This document shows positions 1 through 10,402 of a DNA stretch of 64,000 nucleotides, piece after piece. The notes under the pieces were generated by a model. That model searched no databases. It had not been told where the DNA came from and worked only from the letters and a program-made list of their open reading frames with translations. A program made the translations under genes and the position numbers. How positions within the stretch are numbered: position 1 is the stretch's first letter; every line of letters starts with the position of its first letter. The DNA is from Rhineura floridana (taxonomy: Eukaryota; Chordata; Lepidosauria; Squamata; Rhineuridae), in NCBI RefSeq assembly GCF_030035675.1, contig NC_084482.1, positions 220,495,943 to 220,559,942 of the forward strand, written 5' to 3'.

Positions 1-916
1 TCCAGCAGGCTCTTCTTAAAGACATCTAAGATGTTCTCCAGGAGAACTCACACCCTGATGGGTCAATTAATCTGCAACGAATCATATTACACAGGAACTG
101 AAAAATCCTACAATTTCCAAACCAAAATGGGGCCTCAACGCAGCTGAACATCTACCTGTTGATGTCGCATCTTTGGGATACTGGATAAAGGGATCTTTTC
201 TTTCTTCCCAACACGAACGGAGGTCCGACTCTTTGAAGGAAATAGACAAGACTAGTTACTTTTGACCAGAAAATATTCAGCCCTTACAAACAGAGATTTT
301 TATAGATAAGAAAAGGTATAATTTTGATCTGGTAAGTCCTGCTCTCGGTGAATACAACAGAGTTGTGTGGACCAAGTAGGGTCAGTCTGGCACTTGTGAA
401 CATGCGTCCACTGGGCATGAAGCTCATCTTGAAATGCTTGTTGGGGGTGAACCTAGTAAAGCCAGCTTCTTAGTAGGCCGCAAACTACTAGGGCAGAACC
501 TAGTAAAGTCAGCAACAGTGGATGCAATTCACTGTGTCACAGGCCACCTGTATTTATAGAAATTGGCCATCTCCAATTCTTTATAATTGATTTACATAAA
601 ATTATGTGTGGAAAAGTAGCGCAAACAATACAAGCCAAAACATGAGTAAAAAGACAAGCTGCCAGTTAAAGTGTCTTTTTTCCTTTGAGTTTTGTTTACA
701 GTAGTTCCAAAATAAATTCTTTCCCGTAAAGTATCAACATTTTATAAGGAGTCCGGGCATTCAGCCAATGATCATGTCTATATATGGCTGAAGCTGTACA
801 GGGGTGAGTCAGGAGAACTTATCAGAATACAACATCAGCATCAAGATGCAGGTTAGGATGAGAGTTCAAATGATGGAAACAAGAGTATCGTTGTAATATG
901 AGCATGAACTGACAGA
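1..916. other. Duplicated spacer without recognised genes
   Basis: A/T-rich sequence shared with 22118-23031, 39728-40632 and 58499-59413. A short imperfect direct repeat (gaacctagtaaag, near 451 and 498) was noted. Apart from the CR1 tail at 1-20 nothing was recognised. Confidence 0.6.
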
Positions 917-924
917 GTCTAGAT

Positions 925-1060
925 CAGGGTTTCCCAACCTTTGGTCCACAGATGTTGCTGGACTACAGTTCCCATAATTCCTGACCATTGGCCATGCTGG
1001 ATGGGGCTGATGGGAGTTGTAGTCCCACAACATCTGTGGCTCAAAGGTCGGGAAACCCTG
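925..1060. mobile_element. hAT-type MITE, near-palindromic, copy A
   Basis: 136 bp with inverted ends cagggtttcccaacctttgg / its complement, and an inner inverted stretch (ctacagttcccat / atgggagttgtag). It is flanked by the exact 8-bp duplication gtctagat (917-924 and 1061-1068). Terminal CAGGG with 8-bp target duplications is typical of hAT elements. No coding capacity. Confidence 0.88.
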
Positions 1061-1619
1061 GTCTAGATAGATACAAACTAGAGCTATAAAAGACAGACAG
1101 CCTTGGGGATTTTTACCAGTTGTCCGTGACACTGGTCGAAGAAAGAACCACCTGCTCTGAGTGTTAAGGTCCACACGCAGCAAAGGTGAGATCACTCCTT
1201 TTCAGATGGAAATCAATGTGACCTATGCTGTCCTTTGAAATGCAACACGTTAGCGTACATCCCCTTTGTATGTGCTGTGCAAGACCTATGTTCTGATATG
1301 TGGCTATGTCCACAAAGTACAGTAAATTAGACGTGTTAATTATACATAGACACTGATAAAGATTTCCTTTCTTGATCGGCCATTAGATATTCCTAGACCT
1401 AAAAAGATTCTTGGCTGGGATCTCTGGCCACTTGGTTCACCTGGTCAGACCTAACTGCCGGCAAAAACTATTATGTATATCACACACGCACACGCCTGTC
1501 TTGCTTCTGCTACTGCAGGAGGGAAGAGAGGAAGATGAGGTGCAATATTGGGCATTGCTGGTTTCTGTTATCAGTTCGTTATTTTCTTCCATTTTTTTAC
1601 AGCTCTGCTATTAGTGGAT

Positions 1620-1890
1620 ATTTACTTATTCATTGTCATGTAGGTGAATTATACGTCACCTTTTTGGACAGGACAGTTTATAATAAAGAAGAAGTAGATA
1701 AGAATATATAAACATCCCAAAAAACTCCCACAGTCTATCCAAACACACAATAAAACACTGAATGACAACTATTAGAAGCAGCAGCAATTTCGGGTCTGTC
1801 TTCCTCCGAACACCTTCCCCAAAAGATGTGTCTTGACCGACAGCATGGAAGTATAAAGAGACGAGGCCCAACGTAGGGAGAATGTTCCAT
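1620..1890 (-). mobile_element. Probable LINE 3'-end relic, copy A
   Basis: On the minus strand a coding-like head (near 1890) runs into a T-rich body and an A/T-rich tail ending in atgaataagtaaat. This fits an old LINE 3' end, but no motif is decisive. Counterparts are 23735-24005 (B), 41345-41612 (C) and 60122-60362 (D). Confidence 0.35.
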
Positions 1891-2299
1891 GTCAAGGAGC
1901 CTTTACTGGAAAATCACCATGTACCTCATCCCGTGTAGGGACCACCAGGAAGGCCTCATCTGCTGATCTTAAAGCACGGGAGATTCATACAGGTGAAGGT
2001 GATGTTGGCTGGCTACTACTTTATGAGCCTGGGAGACCCTCCAGCTCAATATTGATAATATGAGCTTTAAAAATGGCTTCTATATGGGTCACTTTGCAAC
2101 AGAAACAAAGAGGCCTGATTGGAAAAAGTAGCCTAAGGATTAAAATTGGTCTTCTCAGCTGAGATGACATGGCAAGTCGTATGCACAGGACATGACCTGG
2201 TCAGGAGAGAGAACTCCCTCAGCTAACCAATGTGGGAATCTGCTTTGAAACCTTTCCCAAAAGTGGATAAAACTGAACTCCTGGTCCCACTCTGGGTTC

Positions 2300-2960
2300 C
2301 AGTTTGTGCGGTTCCTTTTGCTGCTTGAAATCTCTCTTAGCCCCAGATGTCAACTGGCGTCTGACTCCATCACCCTCCCCTGCTTTTCATTCACCACCGC
2401 AGCTTCCTGCCTTCTCTGGACCCTTTCTTGCCGGAGCAAACGTCCCCTTTCAAGGGCGCTGCTGCAATTCCTGCTTTCCCGGGATCTCTGCTAGCTGAGG
2501 GAACGGCCCTTGTTCCAGCTGCCAAGGAGCCTTTCTCGGGGTCCCTCTTGCCTCCTGTCTTCGCTGTGTCCCTGCCTGAGTCAAAGAGTCTCTGTGCTCC
2601 AGTTCTGCTTCCAGAGTTCCCACCAGGGCTGGCAAAGCTAAATCTTGCTCTCTGTCCTGTCTTCTGGAGGTCATTCCCTACAAACTGTAGCCTCCACCTC
2701 CGCTTCCTCTTCTCCAAACTGCCGCTTCTTCCTGCTTCAAAGAAAAAAGCTGACCTTTGGGCAGAGGAAGAAAGAGGGAGGAGGCAGGAGGTGCTCCCGG
2801 GAGCATCTCTTCCCACTGGGAGTTTAGAGTACAAGGCACAGTGTCAATCATCTGTTGAGGATGCAGGAGAAGATGCTCTGCTGGAGTTTGGGAGCTCCTG
2901 CCCTCTCCTCCTCCTGCTGCAAGGTAAGATTTTTCATCATGGGGCAGCAGAAGGTGGCAG
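2300..2960 (-). other. GC-rich conserved segment with overlapping minus-strand open frames
   Basis: Two overlapping minus-strand frames stay open here in copies A, B (24419-24940) and D (60775-61430); most of it is deleted in C. One begins MTSRRQDREQDLALPALVG and the other is basic and Gly/Ser-rich. No domain is recognised. The copies are so similar that open frames alone are weak evidence for coding; a non-coding exon or plain spacer is equally possible. It lies downstream of each KRAB exon, inside the intron of the gene. Confidence 0.35.
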
Positions 2961-2984
2961 GGAGGGGCACTTTTCGCACTGAAT

Positions 2985-3215
2985 GATCAAAAAGCCCCAA
3001 GAACAGAGGAAGCTGCATTCTACCAGATCAGAGAATTGATCCATCTAGTCCCGCCTGCTTACAGCAACTAGCTGTGGATGTCAGGCAGAGAAAGACCTTT
3101 CCCAGCACCTCCTACCGGATCCTTTCACCCTTCTTGCAGCTGCCAGGGACTAAACCTCTGACCTTGTACATGCAAAGCAGGTGTTCCCCTTCTGAGCTGC
3201 AGTCCCTCCCCAAAT
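2985..3215 (-). mobile_element. Old tRNA-like SINE next to the KRAB exon, copy A
   Basis: On the minus strand the head reads gcagctcag...cctgctttgcatgtacaaggtc...ggtttagtccc, which resembles a tRNA with boxes A and B. It is followed by a body and a tail ending ctggtagaatgcagcttcctc, a common squamate-type SINE ending. Borders are approximate. Copies B (about 25020-25265) and D (about 61456-61685) have it; it is missing from C. Confidence 0.6.
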
Positions 3216-3312
3216 ATCCAGGGCCCAGGCACCCATTTCCACGACAGCATCCCTGCAGTGGAAGGTTAAATAGCACAGGTACTAAATCCATACCTTCAAC
3301 ATTCATCAGTCA

Positions 3313-3519
<207 letters not shown>

Positions 3520-3532
3520 TCAGCCAAAAACT

Positions 3533-3640
3533 TGAATAGCTTTCAAAGAAGATTGGACAAATCCATGGAGGATCAGGACATCAGTGGCTACGAGCCACAA
3601 TGGCAATGCATTCCCTCCGCTGCCAGAGGCAGTATGCTGG
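3533..3640 (+). mobile_element. CR1 3'-end relic beside the KRAB exon, copy A
   Basis: The stretch tcaaagaagattggacaaat...tggctacgagcca matches the 3' part of the copy B CR1 (29608-29700) at many positions. It lies about 55 bp from the KRAB acceptor. Counterparts are 25583-25690 (B) and 62003-62110 (D). Confidence 0.65.
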
Positions 3641-3727
3641 GAATTGCAACAGAGCAGGACACTTGGCAGCTATACTTTGGTTCATATCGCACTAATAGCC
3701 TGACCAGTGGGGCACGCTGGGATTAAT

Positions 3728-3995
3728 TAATTAATTAATTAATCTTATTGCATTTATATACAACCCCATAGCCGAAGCTCTCTGGGTGGTTTACCACAAA
3801 AGCAATATAGAAATCTAAAAATACATTTTAAAAAGCAATTTAAAAGCACATGCTAAAATGCCTGGGAGAAGAGGAAAGGCTTGACCTGGCGCCGAAAAGA
3901 GAACAGTGTTGGCGCCAGGCTCACCTCACCACAGAAATCATTCCATAATTCGGGGGCCACCACTGAGAAGGCCCTCTCCCTTGTTGCCAGACTCC
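3728..3995 (-). mobile_element. L2-like LINE 3' relic, copy A
   Basis: On the minus strand the 5' part encodes LATRERAFSVVAPKLWND text typical of L2 C-termini. It is followed by a terminal hairpin (ccacccagagagcttcggct) and a tail of ATTA repeats at 3723-3744. Cut at its left-hand coding end by the copy A deletion. Confidence 0.7.
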
Positions 3996-4019
3996 GAGGA
4001 AAGCAGTTTTTTTTTCTCC

Positions 4020-4125
4020 CCCCCCCCCGTGCACTGACCCCGCTCCTTAGAGTGCTCTTCGTTGCTGCCCTGGCCTCCTACTGGGAGGAAGGGCAGGATA
4101 TAAATCTAATAATTAATTAATTGCA
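4020..4125 (+). mobile_element. SINE 3'-end relic, copy A
   Basis: Ends tactgggaggaagggcagga, then tataaatctaataatta, the common tail of tRNA-derived SINEs of reptiles. It is preceded by a C-run. Counterparts are 31056-31155 (B) and 44346-44455 (C). Confidence 0.5.
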
Positions 4126-4408
4126 CTGAAGAAATGTCTGACTTGTTCCTGGCTACAAGAGACTCTACTATACACATGTCAGTGACACATCCATACCTCC
4201 ACCCTCTCTGGCCCTTGACTGGAAATTGGCCCTTGGAAGGCTGCTTGTGTGTAAATCTGGCCATTGGGTTGAAGAATATTCCCTAACCACTACATTAGCC
4301 GCAGGCTCTCATCCTGGACCACATTACAGGGCTGTTGCGACCACTGCCAAGATATTGTGCTTTGGACAGGGGGGAGGCTGGCCACGCCAGGAGATACAGA
4401 CCCCCAGT

Positions 4409-4524
4409 CAGAGCTTGGAAAAGTTACTTTTTTAAACTACAACTCCCATCAGCCCAATCCAGTGGCCATGCTGGCTGGGGCTGATGGGAGTTGTAGTTTA
4501 AAACAGTAACTTTTCCAAACTCTG
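4409..4524. mobile_element. Second hAT-type MITE, copy A only
   Basis: 116 bp, with ends cagagcttggaaaagttac and a complementary gtaacttttccaaactctg, and an inner inverted repeat (aaactacaactcccatcag / ctgatgggagttgtagttt). It is flanked by cccccagt (4401-4408) and cccccagc (4525-4532), an 8-bp duplication with one change. Copies B and C lack it near 31410 and 44715. Confidence 0.82.
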
Positions 4525-4859
4525 CCCCCAGCACCGCCACAGATGGACCAATCCTGCAAGAGAAGCTGAGGTCCACTCCTCTAGGATCTACCCCTCCAAT
4601 ACACTCCCAAGGGGATGTCTGGAGAAGCTCTTCCCCTGGAGCCCAGCTGAGGAGGGGGCATTTATTCACCCATTTCCTCCATCCTCTGCCTTGAAAGCTT
4701 CGAGAAACCCAGTCATAGCCTGATCAGTTTCAGATTCCTCTCTCCATCCCTCCATTTTTCTTGCCTGGCAGGAAGGAAACTGACCAGCCTCTCTTCCAGT
4801 TTAGGAAATCCAAAAGGGGCTCTTCCTCCAGCTCTGGGGCACTTTCTAGGGATGCCCAG

Positions 4860-5480
4860 AGGGAAGAGGGGCCACTTCTATCAACCCCCTCCCCCTCCCA
4901 AAAAGCAAACCTTCCTTCTCTCTCCCCTCCCCCCACCAGTCCCCTGTCAGGCCCAGGAATTGCAAAGGCAGCTCCCCTCCCCCAGCGGTGGCCCTCAAAA
5001 CCAACACAGGACATCAACCCCCAACAGCTGCATCCCTTTGCCTGGGCGATGGCTTCCAAGAGGGCCTCGAAAGGCCAACCCCGCGGCACTTCGGACCCCC
5101 CTCTGCAAATGGACTGCATGCAGCAGGGGTCCCCCTGAGGAAGAGGGGGGGAGTGGGGCTCTTCCCTCCTTTTCCCTCACCCCCCAACAAAAATACCAAA
5201 TCCCCCCCCTTGCACCTCTTTGCCCTCTGCACGCTCCGGCTTCCTCCTCTCTGGGCCTAATACTTTCTTCACCCGGAATACCAATGAAGACAGCCCTCCT
5301 ACTTCCCCTTCAATATGCTCTCCCCCCTCCATGTGACTAAGACTTCCTGCCTCTCTAGGAACCAGAACTCCTTTCCTTAACCCATCGGAGGACTAAGTGG
5401 CAAAAGCTGCTTCTGCTCCCCCACTGCCAACAGTTTCCTCCCTCCCTTTGGTCCCAATATTGCACCTCATCTTCCTCTCT
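4860..5480. other. Pyrimidine-rich tract, copy A
   Basis: Strongly C/T-rich plus strand with many C-runs (ccccctccccctccc), next to no gene. Overlapping open frames here are a by-product of low complexity. Counterparts are 31970-32600 (B) and 45100-45700 (C). No domain or splice pattern was recognised. Confidence 0.6.
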
Positions 5481-5749
5481 TGCCTCCCCCAGAAGCAGCG
5501 GCAAGATAGGCGTGTGCGTGTGTGCTGAGTGATATATACAATATACACATTTGTGTGTAAAAAGAAAAGTGTTCAGGAGGGACGGTGTAAAAGCTGGAAC
5601 GGAACACGCCGGAATGGGCTCTTTAGAAAAGAAATTGATGCCAAAAACACTAGGATGTGTTAGAGACACATGAGAACAACATTTAGGAACAAAAACCATT
5701 CCGATAGCATTTTTATCAACCCTTTAACAACCAAAATGCCCTCCGGAAT

Positions 5750-5975
5750 GGAATGAACTGCCCCGAACGGCGACTTCCCAGCGAGCCAGACCCACCAAAT
5801 TCACCAGTCCCACAAGACTACGTGGGATGCATGCAATAAAACACAAAACGTCCATGCAAACTACGTTCTGATACCCATTCCGGGCTATAATACATTTTTA
5901 CGTAAACCAGCCCAGAACAGAAACTTCCAAATCAGCCAGACCTACCAAAATTCACCAACCACACATGTTGCTGCC
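5750..5975. repeat. Imperfect tandem repeat of about 145 bp
   Basis: The stretch cccgaacggcgacttcccag...ccagacccaccaaattcacc near 5762-5810 recurs in changed form near 5909-5960 (cccagaacagaaacttcc...ccagacctaccaaaattcacc). The second unit is closer to the first in copy C (45960-46165). Function unknown. Deleted in copy B. Confidence 0.6.
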
Positions 5976-6043
5976 TCTCCTTTTGTTGGGAAATGGGAGA
6001 TAGCACAGGATGACCCAGGAACCTCTGGGGTGATCAGCAATAC

Positions 6044-6628
6044 TGTTCTGAGCCCGTGGTTCTGAAACCCACTTTGCCAGACAGTCAACTCAATCTCTCT
6101 CTTTTAATCAGAACTATTTTATTAAACCAGAAAACACAAAGGTATACAGAAACTTAAAGGAAAGCATACAGTCTCTGGGGATGATGAACTGAGGAGGGTG
6201 ATGATGATGAAGAAGGTTGATAGCAGGTAATTATAGTGCAGGATTGTGGATGAGGTAGATTAAATGGAGTAGAGTTACCTTCTGAGGAAGAAGCTTCTGC
6301 AAGAGGCAATTCTGGTAGAGAAGTATCTTCTGAGAGAGAGAGAGCTTCTGAGAGAGAGATAGGTAAAAAAGGAGTGATGTCCACTGGTGCTACTAGGCCT
6401 GCTGCTAGCTTCACTGATGACTGAAACAAACTGAGGCAGGTTTTTGGAGGGAAAAAATAACTAACCAATTAAAGAGAGGGGTGATGTCACCTGACAGGAA
6501 GTTACTATGAGGCTAAGGGAGCATAGAGACAGCCCTCTAGAGTTCCATAACTCTTAACCAAATAAATGCCTTATTTAACAGAACAGGAGTATCTCTATAT
6601 ACAATTCTAACCCTGCGGAGGCAGCACA
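6044..6628 (-). repeat. LTR (3' LTR of the BEL/Pao-type element)
   Basis: 585 bp, starting tgttctgagc and ending ggcagcaca, flanked on the outside by aatac. Its inner side has a purine-rich stretch on the element strand (gacggggag), which fits a polypurine tract next to a 3' LTR. Confidence 0.9.
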
Positions 6629-6739
6629 CTCCCCGTCTGGAATTCTATGGATTCCATCACTTATATACCGTGATCATGGGAATCAACATTACTAACAAAC
6701 ATACAGCTTCAATACTGACTAAAGGACATATATACTAGG

Positions 6740-9400
6740 TCTGAGCTTCCTGCTTGGATACAAGGAGTACTACTTCAGTGATTGGTTGGGTGAAGGCTTT
6801 TTGGGTACCTTGCTTGACGATTCTGGTCTGTACCTTGCGGACCTTTCCGTCTGTGCAAGGGATGGCTTGTTCGATGACTCCTCGGGAAAGCACTGTCCAT
6901 TTGGAATAACGTTCAAAGCGCTGTGTTCCCAGATGATTCTCTGGTATAACTTCTGTCTTCAAGCTGGTAACTTCTGGACATATTTCTACATCCTGGTCTG
7001 AAGCGAAGATATTATAGCAGTCCCCTTCCACTGGAAATGTAGCTTCCGAATTTAAGAGGAACTCTGGGCCTTTTAGCCATGTTGACACAGGGAGCTGCGC
7101 TGCTGGGATTGAGCGTGTGGAGTGATCTGCTGGATTCTGGTCGGTGGGAACATAGTGCCACTGTTCAGGTTTCGTGGATTTTCTTATGTACGTTACCCTG
7201 TTGCTTACGTACACATAGAACCTTCTGCTCTCGTTGTATATGTAGCCCAGAACTACCTTACTGTCTGTGTAGAAACGTACAGCATCAAGTTCAAAGTCCA
7301 ACTCTTTTCCTGCTAATTCTGCAATCTCCACAGCCAACACTGCTCCGCACAGCTCAAGTCTTGGAATGGTGAGTTCTGGCCGTGGCGCTAGTTTGGCCTT
7401 GCCAAGTATGAACCCTACGTGGGGGCGCTTCTCCCCATCAGTGACTTTCAAGTATGCCACAGCTGCTATCGCTTTTGTGGATGCATCGGAGAAGACATGG
7501 ATCTCTCTTCGCATGGCAGTGGAGGGTGAGATTGGAACATAGGTGTGTGGTATCTTAACAGTTTGCAGAGTACTGAGGGAGTTACTCCATGACTCCCACT
7601 CATGCCTTTGGCTAGGAGGAAGTGGCTCGTCCCAGTCTTTGGTTTCTATGGTCAGAGTTCTCAAAAGATATTTTCCCTGGATAGTCACAGGAGCTGCAAA
7701 CCCCAGGGGGCCAAACAGGCTGTTCAGCGTTGATAGGACACCAGGCCTAGTAAACTGCCTTTCTTGAGATGACACCTGAAATGTAAAGGTGTCACCTTTG
7801 AGGTCCCAACTCAGCCCAAGGCTGCGTTGTATTGGTGGAGTGTCAGAACTCAAATCCAAATCTCTTAGGCCTTTAGCATGATCTTCAGGAACAAATGCTT
7901 CCATCACCTGAGGGCTGTTAGAGACTATTTTGTGCAGCTTTAAGTTGGTGGCATCTAGCATCTGCTGCGTTCTCTTCAGCAGGTCAATAGCCTCTTCTGG
8001 GGTAGGTAAGGATTTCAGGCCATCATCCACATAAAAGTCTTTCTCTATGAACTGCCTGGTGTCACGGCCATACTTTTCTTCATCTAGTTGCGCAGTACGG
8101 TGCAGTCCATAGTTGGCTATTGCAGGAGATGGTCCATTTCCGAAGACGTGGACTCTCATGCGGTATTCAGTCACTTCTTTATTGTGATGTTCATCACTGT
8201 ACCACAGGAACCGCAAGTAGTTGCGGTGATCTTCTCTGACAATAAATGAGTAGAACATCTGTTGAATATCTACAGTTATTGCAATGGCTGCTTTTCTGAA
8301 GCGGATAATAACGCCGAGCAAGCTGTTGGTCAGGTCTGGTCCGGTGAGGAGGGACTTGTTCAGGGAGAATCCTTGGAACTGTGCGCTGGAGTCAAACACC
8401 ACTCAGATCTGCCCTGGCTTCTGTGGGTGGTACACGCCAAAGAACGGAAGATACCAGCACTCTTCACCTTCTCTCAGCGGTGGTGCGAGTTCTGCATGCT
8501 TGTTCTTAAACATGTTGTCCATGAAATCCACAAAGTGGGCTTTCATTTCAGATTTTCTCTCCAGAGTACGGCGCAAGGTGATGAGCCATGACAGGGCCTG
8601 CTCACGATTGTTGGGCAGGCTATGTCTAGGTGTGAGGAATGGAAGTGGTGCCACCCAGCTATTGAACTCATTCTGAAAGAATTCTTTGTTCATTATTTTT
8701 AGGAGCTGCTTGTCTTCTATAGACAGAGCAAGCTTGTTGTCATCCTTGGTTGTCTGGAACACTGTGGCTCCTAAAGCTATATCTCCCTTTCTAGGAGGCT
8801 GGAGAGGCCCTCTAAGGGAGAGGTCTTCCTTCACAGTAAAGTGTTCTGGGCATGGCTCAGAGAATGAAGGACGTCCATTCTCCAGAATACTTGTAGCGAA
8901 GACACTCGTGTGGCCTTGCCTGCGAATACGATCCATACAGACGTTGCTCACAATAACCCACCCGAGGTCCAGCCTTTGGGCATAGGGAGCACCATAAGCT
9001 TCAGTAAGTTGTTCACGGGTCACATGGACTTCTGAGATGTCTGTCACCAGCAGGAGCAGAATCTGGGCATCTGGATCTAGAGGCGGAATGTGGTTGGCGA
9101 TCAGCTTGAGATGTGGTTGGCTGAAGGCAACATCTGGGGTGGGGATTTGGTCACTCCTATTCGGTAGGGCATCGCATTCTAGCAGTGGAGGTAAGGGGTG
9201 CTGCACCTCACCCTGGATGGGTTCAATCAGGAAGCCGGTGGCCCTTCTCCCCGCTGTCTGCGTGACACCCGTACACATCTCAAGAATGTATGGGATCTCC
9301 TTCCCATGGAGATTGAACAGTTCAAAGAATTCAGGTCTTGCCAATGACTGATTACTCTGATCATCTAGCATGATGTACATTTTTATAGCTCTTTCTGGAT
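6740..9400 (-). other. Pol-like parts of the BEL/Pao-type element
   Basis: From about 9400 downward on the minus strand: a protease-like stretch (LDDQSNQS), reverse transcriptase text with FYVDDGLKS near 8020, and an RNase H-like stretch with FSDAST near 7500. The part is broken and described only as a fossil. Confidence 0.75.
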
Positions 9401-9559
9401 GCCCTTCAGGAAACACTTTGGCTAGGCATATTTTGTGACAGGACCTTCCTTTAGGCCCTGGACCGCACACCTTGGTGCACCTGACTGTGGAGACATCAAG
9501 CTCTGTCTTCTTGTTACTTCCCTCCCCGCCGTGGTTGATGGCAGAGGGAACAGATGAGG

Positions 9560-10358
9560 ACTGAATTGCTTTGCTTGAGTCAAGATGCAGTGCGGTAACA
9601 TGTCTGTCACTGCTGCAATCGGTGCACTTAATGCTGACCTTACAGTCCTTAGCAGAGTGCTCAGTGGAGGCACAGCACCTGAAACAAATCTTGTGGTCCT
9701 TCAACAGAGCCTTGCGTTCTTCAAGTGGCTTCTCTCTGAAGGCTCTGCACCTCTTTAGAGGATGGGGCCTTTTGTGTAGTGGGCAGATATGGTCTGGGCC
9801 TTCTGTTTTCTTAGGTGTAGACATGAGATCTGCAATCTCTGTTTTACGGACAGTTGCAACTGCTCTAGGTTTGGTGTCACGTGTAGATGTCTTCCTATGA
9901 GTAGGGTCAATGGTACTCGATGCAGAGCGGACACAGTAGGGGTCATTCATCTGTTTAGCAACTCTGTGGATGAAGCTGACAAGGAAAGAAAAGGGAGGAT
10001 AGATGCCTTGGTACCTTTCCCTGTAGTTTGTGAGTGCAGAGTTCCATTTCTCTTGTATTGAGTATGGCAGCTTCATTACAATAGGCTTTTGAGACAGGTA
10101 GTGGTCTAGGCATGAGAGTCCTGGAAGATGTGGGTCTGCCTTCGCAGCTGCAAGCTCCTCCAGGAGATCTGTCAGGTCCCACAGCCTGTGGTAGTCTTTA
10201 CTGGACTAATTGCCTATTACTCTGAACTGTTATCATTCCTATTTATAGTTTCCTTGTTATATTGTATTTTATGTGTATTTTATTGTGCTGCATTTACTGC
10301 AACTGATTTGTACGTCGCCTAGAGTGGCCATTGGCCAGACAGGCGACACATAAATTAA

Positions 10359-10402
<44 letters not shown>

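Noticed and set aside
866-1195. 109-codon minus-strand frame conserved in all four copies
   Set aside because: It covers the 136-bp MITE and unique flank and has no domain; conservation follows from recent duplication.
3145-3210. tRNA-like sequence with box A and box B on the minus strand
   Set aside because: It is the head of a decayed SINE: it continues into a SINE body and the cloverleaf is degraded.
4730-5340. Several Pro/Ser-rich open frames in the pyrimidine-rich tract (also near 31700-32480 and 44850-45580)
   Set aside because: Open frames occur on both strands and in most phases of low-complexity C/T sequence; copies differ by frame-changing indels.
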